This document shows, piece by piece, positions 60,422-64,000 of a stretch of DNA of 64,000 nt. The notes beneath the pieces are model-generated. The model did no database searches, was not told the DNA's origin, and saw nothing but the letters and a program-made list of their open reading frames with translations. The position numbers were made by a program, and so were the translations under genes. This stretch comes from Chloroflexota bacterium (GTDB lineage Bacteria > Chloroflexota > Dehalococcoidia > GIF9 > UBA5629). Location: contig VGOP01000003.1 of assembly GCA_016875875.1 (NCBI GenBank), positions 1 through 64,000 of the forward strand, given 5' to 3'. The number at the start of each line of letters is the position of its first letter. The stretch's first letter is position 1.

Positions 60422-61168
60422 CTACCTCCCCAAAATGACGTCCCAAATGGGCACTACTTCGGTTTTCGTTACAGTTCTCTGCTTCTCTACCTGGTATGGT
60501 ACTTGATAGGGGACTTGCCTCTCCTTGGTTACGGTCTCCTGTACGACGACATCGTCTGACCACACCAATAGGACACTTGTGATGGCATATGCGTGCCATG
60601 TCGTGGCAAGTATGGCGAATTCTCTTACCCCCTCAGCATCAAAGACAATATAGTCGTCCAGCTCTATGCCCGTGCGCAGCTCGCCAAGGACGCGTGCCGA
60701 CGTCAGCACAGCATTAAAGGCATCGAGCCAATACAATTCTTCTGGCTGTAACCCCAATTTCTGAAACGGTGTAGGCCTAGGTGGAATCTGCCCTATGCCA
60801 GTAAGGTCATACACCCGTATCAAGCCTTCCTGGAGCTGTGCACCCGGTGAAACACGAACTTTGACCTGGCTTCTAGAATGTCCCGAAGGAGCTAGCTCAT
60901 AACCATAATAGTAGCTACCCCTTATGCCCTCAAAGCCTGCGACACTCACATCGGTATACCACTGAACCGTGTGGTTAAGGAACGTTTTGCCTTCGGCGGA
61001 GTGTATCACGGTTTCCACGGTATCCGAGTAGGACTCCGTCTTGTACTCAGTCCTGTATTCAGTCTCATAATACGTCTCGACTACCGGAACTTCTCTGGTG
61101 ACACAGGATGTCGCCAACAGAAGTAAAGCCAGCATCAGCATGGAGCAAAGCATACCCAACCTTCTCAT
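60422..61168 (-). CDS. Lipoprotein with Tyr/Glu/Thr repeat and VPYQVPYQV motif
   Basis: 248 residues from ATG 61168, placed 7 nt after AAAGGAG; the ATG two codons upstream is too close. Lipobox LLLATSC. After the Cys a repetitive stretch (VVETYYETEYRTEYKTES) and near the end VTKERQVPYQVPYQVEKQRT form two low-complexity ends around a beta-rich core. Function unknown. Confidence 0.7.
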   Translation of the reverse strand: MRRLGMLCSMLMLALLLLATSCVTREVPVVETYYETEYRTEYKTESYSDTVETVIHSAEGKTFLNHTVQWYTDVSVAGFEGIRGSYYYGYELAPSGHSRSQVKVRVSPGAQLQEGLIRVYDLTGIGQIPPRPTPFQKLGLQPEELYWLDAFNAVLTSARVLGELRTGIELDDYIVFDAEGVREFAILATTWHAYAITSVLLVWSDDVVVQETVTKERQVPYQVPYQVEKQRTVTKTEVVPIWDVILGR

Positions 61169-61211
61169 CCGCATACTCCTTTAATACTGTCTCCTCTGTA
61201 GAATACGGCGA

Positions 61212-61400
61212 TTGCAGGCTGTTGTCAACTTGGGAAATGAAGCGGAGTTAAGCAATTTCAGTAAGTCCTACATTTCTCAGGTTAAGCAAGGTAAAAGGCC
61301 GCCTTCAGCAAAACTAATAGAAGCTCTTAAGGTATTTTACAACAGCCAGACAGAGATAGGAATTGACTATCTCCCCCTATTCCTGCAATCTAGGCAATAA
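61212..61400 (+). pseudogene. Integrase remnant (N-terminal part of a tyrosine recombinase)
   Basis: About 62 residues without a good start: LSNFSKSYISQVKQGKRPPSAKLIEALKVFY is an HTH-like segment, and the end DYLPLFLQSRQ matches the beginning of a SAM-like core-binding domain, at which point the frame stops. The catalytic domain is absent. It fits a truncated phage-type integrase near the tRNA-Met scar. Confidence 0.5.
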
Positions 61401-61631
61401 AGGAAGCTGTATGGAATTTACAGGGTCGCCCCAAACGCAGTCCCTTTTGGCCCTGATAAATCACGCTAGTATGTTCTGCCATATTGCTTTTACACTAGAG
61501 GACTCTTTACTAATAAATCCGGAGGTTCGAGTCTTTAGCAAACTGGAGACTACAACCGAGCCCCAAACCCCTAAAACCATTCACTACTAACTATATCTAT
61601 CTTAGTATCAATAGTGAATAGTTTTTCGAGG

Positions 61632-62114
61632 CTATTTGCTATTGCTTCTGGACGAATCTTTTTTCCTTTCTAGTATATTTTTCAGGTTTTCCCCCTCTTC
61701 TTTCATATGCTGTTTCGTAGCCTCAATCCTGTTTTTGGCGAGTTTCTTAAATAGCGGACCGCCTCTGAAACTAACTGTAGCGGTGAAAATACAACTTCTT
61801 TCCCCCTTTGGCTCTATGAGAAATGTGTTCCCTGGAGCAAAAATTGACCATGGGAATAAAAACCTATATTCCACCTCTTTGTTAGGAACTATTTTAGTAG
61901 TAACAAATTTTAGTTTATGCAGTTGCCCATGAAGATACTCCTCAGCATACATGATTGAGCCTTCCTGGAGAGGTCCGCCCTTAATCCAGCTAACGTCTAC
62001 ATGGTCAGGATGCCAAGCTTGATAGGCTTCCTTGTCTTTAAAACGCTGAACGAGCCATTCAAATACTTTTTCTGGTGCTGCTTCTATTTCTATTGAATCT
62101 GTTAGAGTTATCAT
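61632..62114 (-). CDS. SRPBCC-family (START/PYL-like) protein
   Basis: 160 residues. DSIEIEAAPEKVFEWLV at the N-terminus, beta strands around GGPLQEGSIMYAEEYLHGQ, and the C-terminal helix IEATKQHMKEEGENLKNILE complete the SRPBCC helix-grip fold, which binds hydrophobic ligands. It ends in a basic Ser-rich tail. Ligand unknown. Confidence 0.85.
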   Translation of the reverse strand: MITLTDSIEIEAAPEKVFEWLVQRFKDKEAYQAWHPDHVDVSWIKGGPLQEGSIMYAEEYLHGQLHKLKFVTTKIVPNKEVEYRFLFPWSIFAPGNTFLIEPKGERSCIFTATVSFRGGPLFKKLAKNRIEATKQHMKEEGENLKNILERKKDSSRSNSK

Positions 62115-62257
62115 ATTCTGCTATCCTCCACCTGATGGTCTAACCCAAATGGTAACATCTGCCTATCCCTATTTCAATAGCCATTTTTATTGACTGTGTG
62201 GATAGCTTTGAGGATTTTGATGAGTCCCTTGTTCTAATGAGGTGGATGTATACTTCG

Positions 62258-62293
62258 TGGTGGCAGCGGCTGGATTTGAACCAACGACCAAGC
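62258..62293 (-). repeat. Displaced copy of the tRNA-Met 3' end
   Basis: Reverse complement reads TTGGTCGTTGGTTCAAATCC then AGCCGCTGCCACCA: the T-arm, acceptor 3' strand and CCA of the tRNA-Met at 62798, 540 bp away, with a few changes. It lacks the 5' half. This is the pattern of an attachment-site scar. Confidence 0.6.
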
Positions 62294-62313
62294 AATTGAA
62301 AGCTCTTATATCT

Positions 62314-62727
62314 TTATTTGATAAATCTAGCGTAAATTAACCCGGCAACTATCGCCTGAATTAATATGCTGATACTCCAGGTTATGATCATGAGCAATGA
62401 TACTGGAAAGCTGCTATAAGACATCACCATGCCCGGAATAGTTATCACCCAGTAACATAGCCCGAAATATATTCCCTTTTTCCAGGCTTTTTCAGTTTTG
62501 AATAAGTCCTTTGTAACAGAAAATATCCAGGCAAGTATAATACCCAAAATGAAAGGTTCGACAAGCATAAGGTACATGATTGGATCAGACCATGGCCTGA
62601 ACAGATTCGTATTGTTATATTCTGCTGCTAACGATGGAAAAATAAGATTAAACAACGGGCCAAGCGCCAGGCTTACTATAAGCATAACCAACCCTGCCAG
62701 TAAACCGAAAAGTATAACCTTCTTCAT
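62314..62727 (-). CDS. Small four-TM membrane protein
   Basis: 137 residues from ATG 62727, preceded by AGGGGGTGA; a GTG three codons upstream is less likely. Helices about 5-27, 50-68, 83-103, 108-132. FNLIFPSLAAEYNNTNLFRPWSDP is a conserved loop of a small uncharacterised membrane family. It lies exactly between the intact tRNA-Met and its displaced 3' copy. Confidence 0.7.
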   Translation of the reverse strand: MKKVILFGLLAGLVMLIVSLALGPLFNLIFPSLAAEYNNTNLFRPWSDPIMYLMLVEPFILGIILAWIFSVTKDLFKTEKAWKKGIYFGLCYWVITIPGMVMSYSSFPVSLLMIITWSISILIQAIVAGLIYARFIK

Positions 62728-62797
62728 TTTAATCACCCCCTGATAATTTTACGAGATTGCCACGCCTTCGGCTTTAAATGACAATTTGATTGAGGAC

Positions 62798-62872
62798 TGG
62801 TGGCAGCGAGTGGATTTGAACCACTGACCAAGGGCTTATGAGTCCCCTGCTCTGCCACTGAGCTACGCTGCC
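62798..62872 (-). tRNA. tRNA-Met (CAT), elongator type
   Basis: 75 nt with CCA. Acceptor GGCAGCG/CGCTGCC, anticodon loop CTCATAA, T-stem AGTGG/CCACT. The first acceptor pair is intact, unlike initiator tRNA. A tRNA-Ile2 (lysidine) reading cannot be fully excluded. Confidence 0.93.
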
Positions 62873-62907
62873 ACGCGTTAAAAGTTAGCACAGTTTGACT
62901 TTGAGTG

Positions 62908-64000
62908 TCAAACCTTCCTGGACCTCTTCGGCCGTTTCCCTGAACCAGTTCTGAAATGCTGACCTAAAGCTGCATGGGCACGGTAGGCCTCAACCTGCCG
63001 CTGCTGCTCAGCCTTGCTCCACCCCAAAAGACGCCCCATCTCTTTTGACACCGTCTCCACACCATCCAACCCCTGACATGACTCCAGCCCCGCAGCACTG
63101 CGCCGGAGCAGAAAGTCGCTCACTGTAAGGGCACTTTCCTCTTTTACGCTGTACTCTATCTGTGCCAGAATATCCTTACAGTGCGGGCAGATGGGTTGCC
63201 CGCCTCGTTTATCACGTTTCACCAGCTTCAAGACCTGCGAGAAGCGGGAGCCATATAGGTCGGCAAGATGCGCCACCGTCTCAACGGGGAGGCCGTTTTC
63301 CTTAGCCGCCTTGGCCACCTTTTCTTGGGGTACAGCCGGTGCCCCGGGCAGAGGAACCTCAGCCGTGGTACATTTTGCCTCCATGCCCAGCTTGCGGCAG
63401 ACCACATCCACCGCATCCTTGGCTACAGCGCGGTAGGCGGTTATCTTGCCTCCCAGCACCGATATGAAGCCCCCTATGCCGTCCCTCTGTTTATGGTCAA
63501 GCACCTTGTGCTCACGCGTAATGTCCGATGGCTTTTCACCGCCGATGTGAGCCAGGGAACGCAACCCAGCGACAGTATAGATGATGTCCTCACTCCGCAA
63601 TTTCGGGAAGACCTGGTGGAGTCCATGCAGCATATACGCCACGTCAGATTCGTCAGCACAAACAGCATCAAGGTCACCGGAATAGTCGGTATCGGTGGTG
63701 CCTATAAAAGTATAGTCCAACCAGGGCATGACGAAGAAGAGACGACCATCTATGGGAGAAAAGAGAACTAAAGCCTCGTTTGTCAGCTTTGGAGTGAGCA
63801 GGTGTATGCCCTTGGTCCGGCGTACCGTGCTGGCCGGGCCGCCGTGAAGCAAATCCCTGACACAGTCAACCCAGTGCCCAGCGGCATTGACCACCAGCCG
63901 CGCTTTCACTTTATAGGTCTCTCCTGATAGGCAATCCAGCACTTTTATGCCGCAGACATCGTTACCATCTCTAAGGAACCCGGTAAGCTGAGCATGGTTT
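62908..64000 (-). CDS. glpD: Glycerol-3-phosphate dehydrogenase (GlpA/GlpD-type), 5' end beyond window
   Basis: The frame is open to the right edge, where NHAQLTGFLRDG continues into VCGIKVLDCLSGETYKVKARLVVNAAGHWVD, so the start lies outside. Visible signatures: NAAGHW, KGIHLL, FFVMPWLDYTFIGTTDTDYSGD, AGLRSLAH, and VLGGKITAYRAVAKDAVD. The C-terminal domain carries CPHC near KRGGQPICPHC, a BFD-like [2Fe-2S] or zinc site. The enzyme oxidises glycerol-3-phosphate to dihydroxyacetone phosphate at the membrane with FAD. Confidence 0.93.
   Translation of the reverse strand, partial: NHAQLTGFLRDGNDVCGIKVLDCLSGETYKVKARLVVNAAGHWVDCVRDLLHGGPASTVRRTKGIHLLTPKLTNEALVLFSPIDGRLFFVMPWLDYTFIGTTDTDYSGDLDAVCADESDVAYMLHGLHQVFPKLRSEDIIYTVAGLRSLAHIGGEKPSDITREHKVLDHKQRDGIGGFISVLGGKITAYRAVAKDAVDVVCRKLGMEAKCTTAEVPLPGAPAVPQEKVAKAAKENGLPVETVAHLADLYGSRFSQVLKLVKRDKRGGQPICPHCKDILAQIEYSVKEESALTVSDFLLRRSAAGLESCQGLDGVETVSKEMGRLLGWSKAEQQRQVEAYRAHAALGQHFRTGSGKRPKRSRKV

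Noticed and set aside
61363-61590. 75-codon plus-strand frame after the integrase remnant
   Set aside because: No ribosome-binding site or protein-like pattern, and a GGTTCGAGTC piece inside it is too short to support a tRNA fragment.

Overview
The window reads as chromosome from an anaerobic bacterium, most likely a Dehalococcoidia-like member of the Chloroflexota. This is an inference from gene content: two four-subunit ferredoxin-dependent 2-oxoacid oxidoreductases, heterodisulfide-reductase (Hdr) modules, rubrerythrin, ferredoxin-type proteins, many small lipoproteins, and no outer-membrane or respiratory-oxidase genes. Most starts carry a good Shine-Dalgarno, but several genes begin 7-9 nt after a TATAAT-like -10 box and look leaderless. 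No rRNA and no CRISPR array was seen.

Layout. 1-3508 (minus): the N-terminal and central part of a giant multi-PAS sensor histidine kinase running off the left edge; then tRNA-Ala. 4.1-5.7 kb (plus): ECF-like membrane protein, rubrerythrin, 2TM protein. 5.8-8.8 kb (minus): a VorB-type 2-oxoacid:ferredoxin oxidoreductase operon ending in an ACT-domain protein. 9.1-14.3 kb: MFS exporter, Cys-rich ferredoxin protein, acyl-CoA synthetase, HdeD-like protein. 14.4-14.75 kb: four tRNA genes. 14.9-27.8 kb (minus): one tightly packed, probably 12-gene operon. It holds korDABC-like oxidoreductase, an 1186-residue HdrA/GltD composite, MvhD, HdrCB, HdrA-MvhD, a tiny zinc ribbon, an epimerase, a 3-ketodihydrosphingosine-reductase-like SDR and a membrane protein. 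This is the most coherent metabolic system here: 2-oxoacid oxidation feeding reduced ferredoxin into an Hdr-type flavin complex with an NADPH-type GltD module.

28-45 kb (plus): a lipoprotein-rich envelope region. It includes a caspase-like EF-hand protein between two related lamin-tail-domain lipoproteins, PKD/OB, FnIII, TPR and beta-propeller lipoproteins, a candidate selenoprotein, MsrB/MsrA, and a VWA lipoprotein followed by an ECF sigma factor with an overlapping putative anti-sigma gene. 45-52 kb: accessory region with an SCP2-domain protein, an ICMT-like methyltransferase, a HigBA toxin-antitoxin cassette bounded by copies of the 3' end of the putative anti-sigma gene, a GIY-YIG protein, a DUF262/DUF1524 (SspE/GmrSD-like) defence candidate, decayed coding and tRNA remnants, and a second toxin-antitoxin pair.

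52-64 kb: a methyltransferase between AT-rich repeats, a second Cys-rich ferredoxin protein, a DUF362 ferredoxin protein, lipoproteins, acyl-CoA dehydrogenase, a phosphotriesterase-family lipoprotein, an integrase remnant, an SRPBCC protein, tRNA-Met with a displaced copy of its 3' end (att-like scar), and the C-terminal part of a glycerol-3-phosphate dehydrogenase running off the right edge.
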